DNA of 64,000 nt from Paenibacillus xylanilyticus (GCF_009664365.1 NZ_CP044310.1:1995001-2059000), one strand, 5' to 3'; shown: positions 25,067 through 34,405, counted from the stretch's first letter. Notes: a model not told the origin generated them from the sequence alone. Program-made: numbers and translations.

Positions 25067-25849
25067 ATGAAGCGACTGGTTTTATATATGCTGTTGACTG
25101 CCTTATCGGCGTTCAGCATTTTTCCGGTGCACACCGAAGCATCGCCCGTTACCGGAGCATATCACTTTGGCTTCAAGAGAAGCCAAAACGGGCAGCTGCC
25201 CTCTATTGACCAGGAAGGTTTTAAGTCGATCCTGGAAAACAACGAAGCGATCTTTTTGGGGGATACCAAACAAAAAGAGTTGTATCTTACGTTTGATAAC
25301 GGATATGAGAACGGATTTACACCTGCCATTCTGGATGTGCTGCGTGATAAGAAAGTTCCTGCTGCATTTTTCGTCACTGGTCATTATCTGAAGGATCAGC
25401 CGGAACTGGTTAAGCGCATGGCTGCTGAGGGACATATTGTGGGCAACCATTCCTGGAGCCATCCGGATATGACTCGGGTATCCAACGAAAAGCTGAAAAC
25501 AGAGCTTGAACAGGTGAAGGCCGAAGTGAATCGTTTAACCGGCCAGCAAGCCACTTTTTTGCGTCCGCCTCGTGGTATTTTCAATAACCGTACGCTGGCG
25601 GAGAGCCATGCTCAGGGGTATATCAATGTATTCTGGTCACTGGCTTACAAGGACTGGGATGTCAATGTACAGCGCGGAGCTGACTATGCACGACAACAGG
25701 TGCTCAAACAGTTACATCCTGGGGCTGTTATTCTCCTGCATTCCGTCTCCAAAGATAACACAGAGGCACTGGGCTCGATCATAGATGAAGCACGGAAACA
25801 AGGATATGCATTCAAGAGCTTGAATGACTTGAAAACAAAAAGTTATTAG
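25067..25849 (+). CDS. pdaA: Delta-lactam-biosynthetic de-N-acetylase (PdaA-type polysaccharide deacetylase)
   Basis: The 260-residue protein has an N-terminal signal peptide (MKRLVLYMLLTALSAFSIFPVHTEA) and a NodB deacetylase domain. The PdaA-specific TFDNGYENG replaces the common TFDDG. The metal pair is in HSWSHPDM, and RPPRGIFN and LLHS complete the active site. PdaA removes the N-acetyl group from MurNAc after the peptide is trimmed, the step that leads to muramic delta-lactam in spore cortex. CAGGAG precedes the ATG. This is another spore gene in the window. Confidence 0.9.
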   Translation: MKRLVLYMLLTALSAFSIFPVHTEASPVTGAYHFGFKRSQNGQLPSIDQEGFKSILENNEAIFLGDTKQKELYLTFDNGYENGFTPAILDVLRDKKVPAAFFVTGHYLKDQPELVKRMAAEGHIVGNHSWSHPDMTRVSNEKLKTELEQVKAEVNRLTGQQATFLRPPRGIFNNRTLAESHAQGYINVFWSLAYKDWDVNVQRGADYARQQVLKQLHPGAVILLHSVSKDNTEALGSIIDEARKQGYAFKSLNDLKTKSY

Positions 25850-25865
25850 TATAAGAGTAATGTAA

Positions 25866-25904
25866 AAGGGCATCCTTGGCTGTGTGCAGCCAGGATGCCC
25901 TTTA
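25866..25904. terminator. Terminator between convergent pdaA and the DegV gene
   Basis: AAAGGGCATCCTTGGCTG pairs with CAGCCAGGATGCCCTTT with one bulge. The flanks are A-rich and T-rich, so it may act in both directions. Confidence 0.75.
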
Positions 25905-25949
25905 TGCGCTGGTTATCGTTGTTTAACCAGCGTCAACGTGTATTGTTTT

Positions 25950-26798
25950 TTACAAAACCGTGTTATAGATGATACCTGTTGTTTTGGGTCCGCAATGGCT
26001 GCAGATTACACATCCTGCTGTCGTTAATTCTACCCGTCCACCCGTTTGTTCCTGCAGGGATTTCTGCAGCTCGAGTGCATCCTCTTCAGCCATGGTATGT
26101 ACAACAATGATGAGGTCTGTGTCAATCTGGTGCTTTTCGTTGAGTGTATTTTGCAGCATTTGATCCAGCGCCTTTTCCCTTTTTCCACGGACTTTGTAGG
26201 CTGGTGACATCTTGCCATCTGTTACGCGAATGACGGGGCGAATCTTGAGAAGGCTTCCGATCAGGTTTTGCATGCCTGAACAGCGTCCACCCTTGTGCAG
26301 ATACTCCAAAGTATCAATGACAAATTCGGTCCGTACATTGGGCTTCACTGCTTCAACCAAATGAGTGATTTCTTTCAGGCTCTGACCTTTCTGCGCAGCA
26401 TACACTGCCTTCATCACAAGCAGTCCAATGCCGGAGGAAAGATTAAGTGAGTCCACAACAGAGATACGGCCTTCGGGAAACTCTGAACTTGCCAGCAGTG
26501 CGTTTTGATAAGTGGATGAAAGCTCAGATGACAAACTGATATACAAGATGTCGTCCCCTTGTTCTATGTATGGTTGAAAAGCCGTCATGAAATCAGCAGG
26601 GGATGGAGCAGCTGTTTTGGGCAGTCGTCCGTCTTTGCTAACCCGCTCATACAGCCGTTCAGGTGTGATCTCAACACCATCCTTCAGGGATTCATCACCG
26701 AATACAACGTACAACGGAATAATCCCAATATCGTGAGTCTTAATCCATTCTGGATTAAGATCACTCGTGCTATCTGCAAAAATTTTGATTCTTGACAT
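25950..26798 (-). CDS. DegV family fatty-acid-binding protein
   Basis: This 282-residue protein is a typical DegV protein. The start IKIFADSTSDLNPEWIKTHDIGIIPL and SLSSELSSTYQNALLAS are the family signatures for the bound fatty acid carboxylate. In other Firmicutes (FakB) such proteins present fatty acids to the kinase FakA; no fakA is nearby. AAAGGAG lies 6 bases before the ATG. The unusual Cys-rich C-terminal region (GCVICSHCGPKTTG) is normal for part of the family. Confidence 0.92.
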   Translation of the reverse strand: MSRIKIFADSTSDLNPEWIKTHDIGIIPLYVVFGDESLKDGVEITPERLYERVSKDGRLPKTAAPSPADFMTAFQPYIEQGDDILYISLSSELSSTYQNALLASSEFPEGRISVVDSLNLSSGIGLLVMKAVYAAQKGQSLKEITHLVEAVKPNVRTEFVIDTLEYLHKGGRCSGMQNLIGSLLKIRPVIRVTDGKMSPAYKVRGKREKALDQMLQNTLNEKHQIDTDLIIVVHTMAEEDALELQKSLQEQTGGRVELTTAGCVICSHCGPKTTGIIYNTVL

Positions 26799-26851
26799 GT
26801 CGATCTCCTTTGGATACGAGAATTTGGCTAAATGGTTGTGATCTAGTTATT

Positions 26852-27286
26852 TTAGGTCATATAAATGCCTGCCAGAATGAGTCCTGCAAATGTAAGGATC
26901 ATGATACCATTAAGGATTGTACCGATAATGGGAAATACCTTTTTACGATTTTTAAGCACAAGGCCGATGACTCCTAGAATAAGACCGGCCAGATTTAGAA
27001 CAAGGCAAACCAGGATAAACAGGGATGCCATCAATACAGCTGGATGCAAAGCAATTTCTTCAACCTGCACAGGTTGTGTTATCGTCCCAAGAGCACTGCT
27101 GAGTGCAATGGTGGCGAGGAAGAAGGTCAAAATAAAACCTAAGAGTGCTACCAGTCCAATGACAAAACTTGCGATACCCGGACCTGAATGTTTTGTTCTG
27201 TTCAGTACGGGATCTGTTGGATCTGCCGGATTGGTCGCAAAAGGATCATTGCTGCCGGCTTGTTCATACGTATTTTGATGTTCCAT
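26852..27286 (-). CDS. Small membrane protein (DUF4190-like), unknown function
   Basis: A 144-residue protein with a hydrophilic N-terminus rich in Pro, Asp and Thr (about 35 residues), then three hydrophobic segments (IASFVIGLVALLGFILTFF; a long central one around VLMASLFILVCLVLNLAGLIL; and IIGTILNGIMILTFAGLILA). This resembles small integral membrane proteins annotated DUF4190, often stress-related. The second ATG is chosen because AGGGAGGG lies about 11 bases upstream; the ATG three codons earlier is too close to it. Function unknown. Confidence 0.65.
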   Translation of the reverse strand: MEHQNTYEQAGSNDPFATNPADPTDPVLNRTKHSGPGIASFVIGLVALLGFILTFFLATIALSSALGTITQPVQVEEIALHPAVLMASLFILVCLVLNLAGLILGVIGLVLKNRKKVFPIIGTILNGIMILTFAGLILAGIYMT

Positions 27287-27569
27287 GAATATCATATCCC
27301 TCCCTAATCGTTATTGATTGTTATTAACCTCATTTAATCATGGTGATTCTCCTGATGGTTACAGGAGTACAGACCCTTTTACTTTTCCATAACTACCGAT
27401 AAAAATCAAGGTTTCTCTTTACTTTATGCCCCATTAGACCAACCTTTTTGATCCACATCTCAACGCCATATGTATGGAAGCTCATAACATTCCACTGAAC
27501 TGGTAAACAGCTCGGAGATTCGCTAAAATAAACATTAATGTGACATGACATAAGGGGAGAGAAGTGAAA

Positions 27570-27956
27570 ATGCAACGAGTATGGATGACCGTTGGAGCCG
27601 TAATGACAATGCTGTCTGTAGCGATTGGTGCGTTCGGTGCCCATATGCTTAAGGAAAAAATCGGCGCAGATGCCATTGCCGTATATGAAACCGGAGTGCA
27701 GTATCACATGATTCATGCGGTGGCCCTGTTGATTGTTGGGTTAACAGCTGGTCAACTTGGGGTGTCCTCCAAGCTAAAATGGGCAGCGCGTCTATTGTTT
27801 ATCGGTATTATTGTGTTCTCCGGCAGCTTATATGTACTTAGTATTACGGGCATCAAAGTTTTAGGTGCCATTACACCTATTGGTGGAGTTGCTTTTATTG
27901 CTGGATGGCTGTTATTTGCCTTAGATGTGTGGCAACGAGGGAAAGAGCGCTCCTAA
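27570..27956 (+). CDS. DUF423 family membrane protein
   Basis: This 128-residue protein has four hydrophobic helices and the DUF423 hallmarks GAFGAHMLKEK and YETGVQYHMIHAVALL, plus the glycine-rich end ITPIGGVAFIAGWL. The family is widespread and uncharacterised. AAGGGGAGA lies about 9 bases upstream of ATG; a GTG two codons earlier is also possible. It is followed by a strong terminator, so it appears monocistronic. Confidence 0.85.
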   Translation: MQRVWMTVGAVMTMLSVAIGAFGAHMLKEKIGADAIAVYETGVQYHMIHAVALLIVGLTAGQLGVSSKLKWAARLLFIGIIVFSGSLYVLSITGIKVLGAITPIGGVAFIAGWLLFALDVWQRGKERS

Positions 27957-28021
27957 CTTGGGTGATTACCAAACTGGTCAATTGTCCGCGAGAAGTAGGA
28001 TTCGGCTTACGTGAGAATGGA

Positions 28022-28073
28022 AAAAGCAGCTTACGAGGAATGATGTGAAATTTCCACGTAAGCTGCTTTTTTG
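28022..28073. terminator. Terminator after the DUF423 gene
   Basis: AAAAGCAGCTTACG pairs perfectly with CGTAAGCTGCTTTT, followed by further T residues. The A-run on the left lets it serve the convergent minus-strand gene as well. Confidence 0.9.
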
Positions 28074-28092
28074 GTTTGTGTTCGTAATGGAT

Positions 28093-28668
28093 CTACAAAA
28101 ACTCGTCAATTTCATTCGTTCGGAATGAGTAGACCTGTTTTTCATCTACATGGTAGACACTTACAATGCTGTTATCCCGATCAAAATTCAAAATGCGGCA
28201 TGGAATACTCTGATGTTTGCCGTTCTTGTTGTTGACCACAATTCGTGTAAGCCGGTTTTCCTTAATGAGGGTATCAATCCATTCATCAAAGGAATTTCCC
28301 AGAGAAGAACTGGCCGACTCTGGTGCAGCTGAATTCTGAGAAGAAACCGTTTCCTTTTGGTCTTGTGGTTTTGCCGAGTTTGATGAATTAGTTAATTGAT
28401 TCGATGGAGCTGTTTTCAGTCCGCTCAATTGAGATTTTTTCCGTTCGTGGTGAAGGGAGGTGATCGAATCTTTTCTGGACTGGATCGTTGCTTCAATAAT
28501 CTTGCCAAGCTCTAAGCCAGATTGAATGCGAAAGTCCGCAATTTGTTCCTCTTTGTTCATGAGCTCCAACAGGGACTGTAGCGCCAAGGCATTCGAGCGG
28601 CTTTTGATAAGAATGTCGACATTAAATAAAAAGCCAACTTCTTCTCCGTTGGATAAGGTTTCCTTCAT
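28093..28668 (-). CDS. Hypothetical protein, 191 residues
   Basis: Not a family I recognise. Residues about 1-70 are a folded helical region (ILIKSRSNALALQSLLELMN), residues about 75-130 a disordered linker rich in Ser, Gln, Asn and Pro, and residues about 130-191 a small beta-rich domain ending HVDEKQVYSFRTNEIDEFL. The last part resembles small modules that bind ligand or nucleic acid. GGGATGA stands just before the ATG. The two-domain layout with a flexible linker suggests an adaptor. Confidence 0.55.
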   Translation of the reverse strand: MKETLSNGEEVGFLFNVDILIKSRSNALALQSLLELMNKEEQIADFRIQSGLELGKIIEATIQSRKDSITSLHHERKKSQLSGLKTAPSNQLTNSSNSAKPQDQKETVSSQNSAAPESASSSLGNSFDEWIDTLIKENRLTRIVVNNKNGKHQSIPCRILNFDRDNSIVSVYHVDEKQVYSFRTNEIDEFL

Positions 28669-29004
28669 TCATCCCAGCCCCGTTTGTAGATATGTCAGTC
28701 GATAAATACGCTTCAATTCACTATATCATTAATGTGGCAATAATCATAGTACTAGAGGCGCAGAAAATAACAAGCAATACTGCGGGGCTGAAACAGTTTT
28801 CATATGGCTGGATACATATTCTGCATCTATTTAATTTTATGGGATGTGGTGAGAAATTTAGTATGAATCCTAAATAACCCAATTTAAATTTGAAGGGACA
28901 ATTTTAAGCCTTTTAGTTTGTTTTCCGCAGGTGTCCACACCGAGAATCGGAATGGGGCATACAATTATCCTGACCTGCGGGAATAGGAGGTGGATCGTGA
29001 GATT
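28669..29004. other. AT-rich divergent intergenic region with an RBS-proximal inverted repeat
   Basis: About 336 bases upstream of the YunC-like gene. Most is AT-rich without a credible gene. CCGCAGGT (28925-28932) is complementary to ACCTGCGG (28973-28980), an 8-bp stem with a 40-base loop ending four bases before AGGAGG (28985-28990). Folding could affect ribosome access. Confidence 0.35.
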
Positions 29005-29307
29005 ATGGTGAGCATGGAGCCGATTGTAGTTGGAGAGCATGTGCTGGTTGGGGTGGAAGTGAAGTTACCCAGAACGACGTTATTGACAATCAACACATCC
29101 AAAGGATATATCATGTGTGGAGCACTTGATGTCGGATTACTTAACGAAAAGCTTGGGGATCGCAAGATTATTGCAGCTCGAGCGGTTGGTGTGAGAACGC
29201 TGGATCAGCTGCTGCACGCGCCGATGGAGTCCGTCACAACCGAAGCTGAAGCGATGGGCATAACGGTTGGGATGACAGGTGTAGAGGCATTGCTGAAGAT
29301 GATCTGA
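29005..29307 (+). CDS. yunC: YunC / DUF1805 family protein
   Basis: This 100-residue protein matches DUF1805 (YunC): GYIMCGALDVGLLNEKLGDRKIIAARAVGVRTLDQLL is the conserved core. Structures of the family are known but its function is not. AGGAGG at 28985-28990 is 14 bases from the chosen ATG, rather far; a GTG that overlaps the ribosome site is less likely. The final helical segment EAEAMGITVGMTGVEALLKMI is conserved. Confidence 0.8.
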   Translation: MVSMEPIVVGEHVLVGVEVKLPRTTLLTINTSKGYIMCGALDVGLLNEKLGDRKIIAARAVGVRTLDQLLHAPMESVTTEAEAMGITVGMTGVEALLKMI

Positions 29308-29408
29308 TTCGGGACAACGTCCGATGAAATGAAGTGAGCAGCTGAGGTAGCTTCGAAACAGTGCTGATGCGACAGGACTGAGTTATGCAATGTTTTATAA
29401 GAAAAAGT

Positions 29409-29437
29409 AAAAAGGGGCTCTATGGCCCCTTTTTTTA
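29409..29437. terminator. Bidirectional terminator between yunC and mtnA
   Basis: AAAAAGGGGC pairs with GCCCCTTTTT around a short loop, with A and T runs on both sides. It separates convergent genes. Confidence 0.88.
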
Positions 29438-29470
29438 TGCGCATCACCAGCATCTAAGTCAGATGCGACT

Positions 29471-30544
29471 TTATACTTCTTCTTTGGCAAACAAGGCAGC
29501 CAGGTTTTCTTTGAACGGAGCACGAACAACACCTTTTTCCGTAATGATTGCTGTTACATACTCATTAGGCGTTACATCAAATGCAGGGTTAAATACTTTC
29601 ACCCCTTGTGGTGCTGTACGTTTGCCAAAGCCTTCGGTTACTTCCTCGGCAGAACGCTCCTCAATCGGGATGAGATCCCCGGAAGGTGTGGACAAGTCAA
29701 TGGTGGACAGCGGGCTGGCCACATAAAACGGAATATTGTGCGCTTTGGCAAGTACCGCTACGCTGTATGTTCCGATTTTGTTCGCCACATCACCGTTTGC
29801 CGCGACGCGGTCTGTACCAACTATAACGGCTTGTATCCAACCTTTGGACATCACCATACCTGCCATATTGTCACACAGAAGGGTAACATCGATACCCGCT
29901 TGCTGTAGTTCAAATGCGGTAAGCCGTGCGCCTTGAAGAACAGGACGAGTCTCGTCTGCGAATACTTTCAGTTGAATGCCACGTTCCTGAGCGAGATACA
30001 TTGGCGCGGTTGCCGTGCCGTATTTGGCTGTGGCAAGTCCACCAGCGTTGCAGTGCGTGAGCACACCCATACCATCTTCGAAGAGTGGAAGTGCATGTTC
30101 TCCGATCATCCGGCAAACCTCTTCATCTTCTTTTTGAATTAAGAGTGCTTCTGCTTCGAGTGCAGCATTGCTGTCTTCGATGCTTGTTCCAGTTTCGGCC
30201 AGAGCACTTGCCTTTTGCATCATTCGATCGAGTGCCCAGAACAGATTCACCGCTGTTGGGCGTGAAGTCGCCAGATGGGCACAAGTGGATTTTACATGAT
30301 CGAGCCAGCCTTGGATGACAAGTCCATCGTAAGCTTTGGCCCCCAATACGACACCGAACGCCGCAGCGATTCCAATAGCTGGAGCACCGCGGACTTTCAT
30401 GGAGTGAATGGCTTCCCACACTTCTTCAGGGGTATATAGCTTAAGCATCAGAATCGTTTCGGGCAGAAGGCGTTGATCAAGCATTTCAAGCTTGTCCTGT
30501 TTCCAGTTGAGGGAGGACAGAGGCTGATGTTCAGGGGTTGTCAT
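29471..30544 (-). CDS. mtnA: S-methyl-5-thioribose-1-phosphate isomerase
   Basis: The 357-residue protein is MtnA of the methionine salvage pathway, converting methylthioribose-1-phosphate to methylthioribulose-1-phosphate. Signatures include [16 protein letters not shown] near the N-terminus, [17 protein letters not shown] with the catalytic Cys, and [21 protein letters not shown] with the catalytic Asp. GGAGGAAC sits 8 bases before the ATG, which starts 22 bases after the mtnK stop. The two genes form an operon; later salvage genes are not in the window. Confidence 0.95.
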   Translation of the reverse strand: MTTPEHQPLSSLNWKQDKLEMLDQRLLPETILMLKLYTPEEVWEAIHSMKVRGAPAIGIAAAFGVVLGAKAYDGLVIQGWLDHVKSTCAHLATSRPTAVNLFWALDRMMQKASALAETGTSIEDSNAALEAEALLIQKEDEEVCRMIGEHALPLFEDGMGVLTHCNAGGLATAKYGTATAPMYLAQERGIQLKVFADETRPVLQGARLTAFELQQAGIDVTLLCDNMAGMVMSKGWIQAVIVGTDRVAANGDVANKIGTYSVAVLAKAHNIPFYVASPLSTIDLSTPSGDLIPIEERSAEEVTEGFGKRTAPQGVKVFNPAFDVTPNEYVTAIITEKGVVRAPFKENLAALFAKEEV

Positions 30545-30566
30545 GGATGTTCCTCCGTTCCTAAAT

Positions 30567-31784
30567 TTAAACTTTGATTGAGGAGATGGCTGTGGACACA
30601 AGGTCCAGCACTTCACCAATGGTGTTCAGTCGGCGATTGTTCTTGATTAACGTTTTACCAATAGCAAGTGCTTTGCGCTGAGCACGTTCACGTTCTGCAG
30701 CATCCTGAATCGTATCAATATCTGCCACGTGGGCAAGGCCAACAATGCGGCGTACCATTTTCGCACCCGCGAAGCCAATGGAATCTCTGAACAATTGTTG
30801 TACATAAAGGTCTTGATATCCTGGGGCTTTCGCCATTGGATCAACGAGATCAGATTCCCATAATGCACGGAAGCGGGTCTCAAACTCATTCCATACATCA
30901 CGAACCATATCAAGCAGCAGCGTTTCGCGGTCACGCAGTGCGTTTTCATCCTGAATCCAGCCTGGCAGAGAAGCATAGTTCAAAAGCAGGTTGGCGAGTA
31001 CGGCACCCACGTCGAATCCCATCGGACCATAGTAGGCAAACTCGGGATCAATAACTTTGGTCGATTCTGGTGTGACAAAAATACTTCCCGTATGAAGGTC
31101 ACCATGAAGCAGAGCTTGTCCATGGGTGAGGAATTTTTCCCGAAGCAGGGCCACTTCCAGATGCAATGCTCCGTCTGTGCGAAGGGCTTCCGCCTCGTCC
31201 TCGATGGAAGGTTCATAATTGTTTTTCTCAGCGATCCGGTATGGTTCGTCAAAGATCAGATCTTCCGTGATTTTACACTGATCGGGATTCACGAATCGAC
31301 CCTGCTTTTCCTTCTTCAGCTGTTGATTCATGCCGAGATCGGATGTGAAGAAAAGCGTTCTTGCCATGAATTCTCCAATATGCTGTGCGAAGAGAGGGTA
31401 TGTGACACCTTCAATGAGCCCTTTGCGCATAATTACATGATCACTGAGATCTTCCATAACCGTCAACGCGAGATCATCATCATAGTGATACACTTCTGGC
31501 ACCATCCCCGGGCAGAGACGATACTCTTCCTGGAGAATTTCGCGTTCAATTCGGGCACGAACCAGGGACAGAGGCCAAGATTCGCCAACGACTTTCGCAT
31601 AAGGAAGGGCCTGTTTGATAATGATACTTTTATCGGAGTTCTGATCCGTGATATGGAAAACCAAATTCAGATTACCGTCTCCGATCTCACGGCATTCCAG
31701 ATTTGCATCTGCCGTAAATGGACCCGGTAAGGTTTTGGCCAGTTCGATTGCTTCTTGGGGGGTTAACGGGTGATATTGAGACAA
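30567..31784 (-). CDS. mtnK: S-methyl-5-thioribose kinase
   Basis: The 405-residue protein phosphorylates methylthioribose in methionine salvage. It has an aminoglycoside-phosphotransferase-like fold: [17 protein letters not shown] is the nucleotide loop, [14 protein letters not shown] the catalytic loop, and [17 protein letters not shown] the metal-binding segment. The TTG start (MSQYHPL) is chosen because GGAGGTGG lies 7 bases upstream, inside what would be the longer reading. In Bacillus mtnKA is controlled by a SAM riboswitch; no such element was recognised here. Confidence 0.93.
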   Translation of the reverse strand: MSQYHPLTPQEAIELAKTLPGPFTADANLECREIGDGNLNLVFHITDQNSDKSIIIKQALPYAKVVGESWPLSLVRARIEREILQEEYRLCPGMVPEVYHYDDDLALTVMEDLSDHVIMRKGLIEGVTYPLFAQHIGEFMARTLFFTSDLGMNQQLKKEKQGRFVNPDQCKITEDLIFDEPYRIAEKNNYEPSIEDEAEALRTDGALHLEVALLREKFLTHGQALLHGDLHTGSIFVTPESTKVIDPEFAYYGPMGFDVGAVLANLLLNYASLPGWIQDENALRDRETLLLDMVRDVWNEFETRFRALWESDLVDPMAKAPGYQDLYVQQLFRDSIGFAGAKMVRRIVGLAHVADIDTIQDAAERERAQRKALAIGKTLIKNNRRLNTIGEVLDLVSTAISSIKV

Positions 31785-32082
31785 GGATGCCACCTCCATA
31801 TATATGAAGAAACAGGAAAACCCACTTCTTTGCTTGGTATAAGTCAGTATATCGGAATTAACCCGTTTTTTGTACCCTTTTTTTAAGGCGAGCCTTGTTG
31901 GACTTGTTTCGAAGCCAGTGTGCCAGGGTAAAAACAAATAGGCCGGACGGTTCACAAATTAGCACCTACAAGGCCAGCCGCTAAGCAGCGGTGACGAACT
32001 GTTTAACTCTCTGTTATGTAAGACAGATTCAATTGTCAATCTTACATAATAGACTAATTTTATAATAAAGGATGGGATTCAC
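31785..32082. promoter_or_regulatory. Divergent mtnK/dps control region with a long inverted repeat
   Basis: TTATGTAAGA (32014-32023) is repeated inverted as TCTTACATAA (32040-32049), spaced by 16 bases. On the minus strand TTGACA (32034-32039) and TAACAG (32011-32016) are 17 bases apart, a good promoter for mtnKA that overlaps the repeat. The minus-strand leader of about 225 bases contains a GC-rich hairpin (CCGCT/AGCGG) and two GGCC blocks, but it lacks the S-box consensus. The dps promoter was not pinned down. Confidence 0.5.
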
Positions 32083-32544
32083 ATGGCTACAAAAAACAAA
32101 ACAGATCAAGCGAAATCAGTAGAACAAGTACTTAATCGTCAGGTAGCTAACCTGAACGTCCTGTACGTCAAAATCCATAACTATCACTGGTATGTAAAAG
32201 GACCAAACTTTTTCACGCTGCATGTGAAATTTGAAGAGTTTTATAATGAAGTTACTGTACAAATGGATGAAATCGCTGAGCGTATTCTTACGCTGAAAGG
32301 CAGCCCTGCTGCTACCATGAAAGAGTATCTGGAGCTCGCTTCCATTCAGGAAGCTGCAGGTGGCGAAGATGCAAAAACAATGGTGCAAAACCTGATCGAG
32401 GACTTTGCTACGCTGTCCAATGAGTACCAGGAAGGTATTGAAGTAGCGGAAGCTGCAGAAGACCAGCCGACATCCGACATGCTGACTGGTTTCAAAGCCG
32501 AACTGGAGAAACACATGTGGATGCTGCGTTCCTTCTTGGGTTAA
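32083..32544 (+). CDS. dps: Dps family ferritin-like DNA-binding protein
   Basis: This 153-residue protein matches the Dps/MrgA family, forming 12-mers that oxidise and store iron and protect DNA. The inter-subunit ferroxidase site is visible: HNYHWYVKGPNFFTLHVKFEEFYNEV and MDEIAERILTL. The N-terminal Lys-rich tail (MATKNKTDQAK) may contact DNA. AAAGGATGGG precedes the ATG. It diverges from mtnK, with which it shares an intergenic inverted repeat. Confidence 0.94.
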   Translation: MATKNKTDQAKSVEQVLNRQVANLNVLYVKIHNYHWYVKGPNFFTLHVKFEEFYNEVTVQMDEIAERILTLKGSPAATMKEYLELASIQEAAGGEDAKTMVQNLIEDFATLSNEYQEGIEVAEAAEDQPTSDMLTGFKAELEKHMWMLRSFLG

Positions 32545-32681
32545 GCTACAGCTATAGAGCCGCGTAATACGGTTAATGTCTTCTATAAGGAGCACTTCCC
32601 AAACCCTTGATCTTAAGCTGTTGTCAGGAACAGACAAAGCGTCTATACTGCTGACAAGACAGATTACGGGAGGAGATCCGC

Positions 32682-33257
32682 ATGTTAGGCACAACGATAC
32701 CGGCATTAAAAGAGTGGGCTTCCGCAATTAAAGCGCTGGAAAACGGTCGCCAGATTCTGGTGATGCGCAAAGGCGGTATTGTGGAGGAAACCAGACATTT
32801 TGAGCTGAAAAGTCCGGCATTTTATCTGTATCCGACTTATGAACATCAGCGTAAAGAACTGATTAAGTCCTCTGATCATTCGTATGTTGAAGAATCACTG
32901 GCCGAATGGGTGCCCGAAGCTTCGACAATCCGCATCACTGCCTATGCCGAAGTGATACAGGATTTGGAGATCCAAGATCAGGAAATGCTGGATCGACTTC
33001 ATGACTTTCATATGTGGACATCGGATTTTGCCGAAGACCGCTTGAAGTGGAAACGGAAAGATCCGTTACATGTATTGATACTCCGTGTGTACCGTTTGAA
33101 TGAACCGATGGAAATACCGGTGCTGCCCGAATATAATGGGTGCCGTTCCTGGATTTCCATTCCGAATGGTCCGGTGCCGCGCGAAATGACGCCGGTGGTG
33201 GATGTTGCGGATTTTGACGAACAGGTACAGAAGATTAACGATATGCTCAAGATATAA
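32682..33257 (+). CDS. DUF1802 family protein
   Basis: This 191-residue soluble protein matches DUF1802: ALKEWASAIKALENGRQILVMRKGGIVEE and FYLYPTYEHQRKELIK are the conserved blocks. The family is uncharacterised and has been noted near restriction or nucleic-acid genes; nothing here supports a specific role. GGGAGGAG lies about 6 bases before the ATG. It stands alone with its own terminator. Confidence 0.8.
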   Translation: MLGTTIPALKEWASAIKALENGRQILVMRKGGIVEETRHFELKSPAFYLYPTYEHQRKELIKSSDHSYVEESLAEWVPEASTIRITAYAEVIQDLEIQDQEMLDRLHDFHMWTSDFAEDRLKWKRKDPLHVLILRVYRLNEPMEIPVLPEYNGCRSWISIPNGPVPREMTPVVDVADFDEQVQKINDMLKI

Positions 33258-33269
33258 AATGAAATAAGG

Positions 33270-33303
33270 AAGGGCTTGTCCAGATTATGGATAAGCCCTT
33301 TTT
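33270..33303 (+). terminator. Rho-independent terminator after the DUF1802 gene
   Basis: AAGGGCTTGTCC pairs with GGATAAGCCCTT (one G-U), followed by TTTTT. Confidence 0.88.
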
Positions 33304-33622
33304 GGCTGATTAATATGGAATGATATAATGAATTACAGTGATTTTTCTCACTGTGAATTGGAAGAAATAACGGTTTCTCATTTGATTCAAACCCGCTTTT
33401 ATTATAGAATCAGGTAGAATCATGTTTCCTGAGAGGACAAGTGTTCTCGGAAATGACTTGATAATCAATGAGAATCAGTTTAGAATTATTCTAAAGTGAT
33501 TATTGCTTTGGAAATTGCGGTACTTGTAGAAATTCAGGGGAAGCCCTGTTCAGATATTTAATAGGCGCTTTTTCGTTTTCGACAGCAAACATCAATTTAA
33601 TCAATGGAGGGAAACAATACAC
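33304..33622 (+). promoter_or_regulatory. suf operon upstream region with a 17-bp palindrome
   Basis: TTTAGAAT-T-ATTCTAAA (33479-33495) is a perfect palindrome of 8-1-8 form. Its core TTAGAATTATTCTAA resembles the 7-1-7 Fur/PerR box class (PerR consensus TTATAATNATTATAA) with two changes. Just upstream, TGATAATCAATGAGAATCA looks like an imperfect related site. A hairpin, about 33424-33453, lies further upstream. The ribosome site GGAGGG is at about 33605. Control by iron or peroxide would fit a Suf operon. Confidence 0.5.
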
Positions 33623-34405
33623 ATGGCTACGAATTTCGTCATTGAAGGTCTGAAAGCGACGATCGAAGGTAAAGAAATCCTGAAAGGCATTAACCTGGAA
33701 ATGAAAGGTGGAGAAATCCACGCAATCATGGGTCCGAACGGAACAGGTAAATCCACATTGGCATCGGCTCTGATGGGTCACCCTAAATATGAAGTAACAG
33801 ACGGTACAGTAACCCTTGATGGTGAAGATGTACTGGACATGGCAGTAGATGAGCGTGCGCGTGCAGGTCTATTCCTGGCTATGCAATATCCGAGCGAAAT
33901 TGCAGGCGTAACGAACTCCGACTTCCTGCGCAGTGCAATTAACGCACGTCGCGGCGAAGGTAACGAGATCTCCCTGATCAAGTTCATTCGTCAAATGGAA
34001 GGCAAAATGAAAGAACTCGACATGAATCCAGAGTTTGCACACCGTTACCTGAACGAAGGTTTCTCCGGTGGTGAGAAAAAACGTAACGAGATTCTGCAAA
34101 TGATGCTGCTTGATCCAAAAATCGTAGTTCTTGATGAGATCGACTCCGGTCTGGATATCGACGCGCTGAAAATTGTAGCAAATGGTGTAAATGCAATGAA
34201 GAGCGAAGATCGTGGATTCCTTATCATCACTCACTATCAGCGTTTGTTGAACTACATTACACCTGATTATGTGCACGTTATGATGCAAGGTCGTATCGTG
34301 AAATCTGGCGGACCTGAACTGGCTCACCGTCTGGAAGCAGAAGGATATGACTGGGTTAAGGAAGAGCTGGGAATCACGGATGAAACTGTAGGCCAAGAAG
34401 CGTAA
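33623..34405 (+). CDS. sufC: Fe-S cluster assembly ATPase SufC
   Basis: The 260-residue ABC-type ATPase works in the cytoplasmic SufBCD scaffold. Walker A is MGPNGTGKST, the signature is FSGGEKKRNEI, and Walker B is KIVVLDEIDSGLDIDAL. It is the first gene of sufCDSUB, the usual Bacillus-type order. Strong codon bias indicates high expression. The next gene begins 24 bases after its stop. Confidence 0.97.
   Translation: MATNFVIEGLKATIEGKEILKGINLEMKGGEIHAIMGPNGTGKSTLASALMGHPKYEVTDGTVTLDGEDVLDMAVDERARAGLFLAMQYPSEIAGVTNSDFLRSAINARRGEGNEISLIKFIRQMEGKMKELDMNPEFAHRYLNEGFSGGEKKRNEILQMMLLDPKIVVLDEIDSGLDIDALKIVANGVNAMKSEDRGFLIITHYQRLLNYITPDYVHVMMQGRIVKSGGPELAHRLEAEGYDWVKEELGITDETVGQEA

Noticed and set aside
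28692..28877. 61-codon plus-strand frame in the gap upstream of yunC
   Set aside because: No ribosome site, AT-rich low-complexity composition and no recognisable domain.
31785..32010. SAM (S-box) riboswitch ahead of mtnKA
   Set aside because: Expected from Bacillus, but the conserved S-box segments could not be found on the minus strand.
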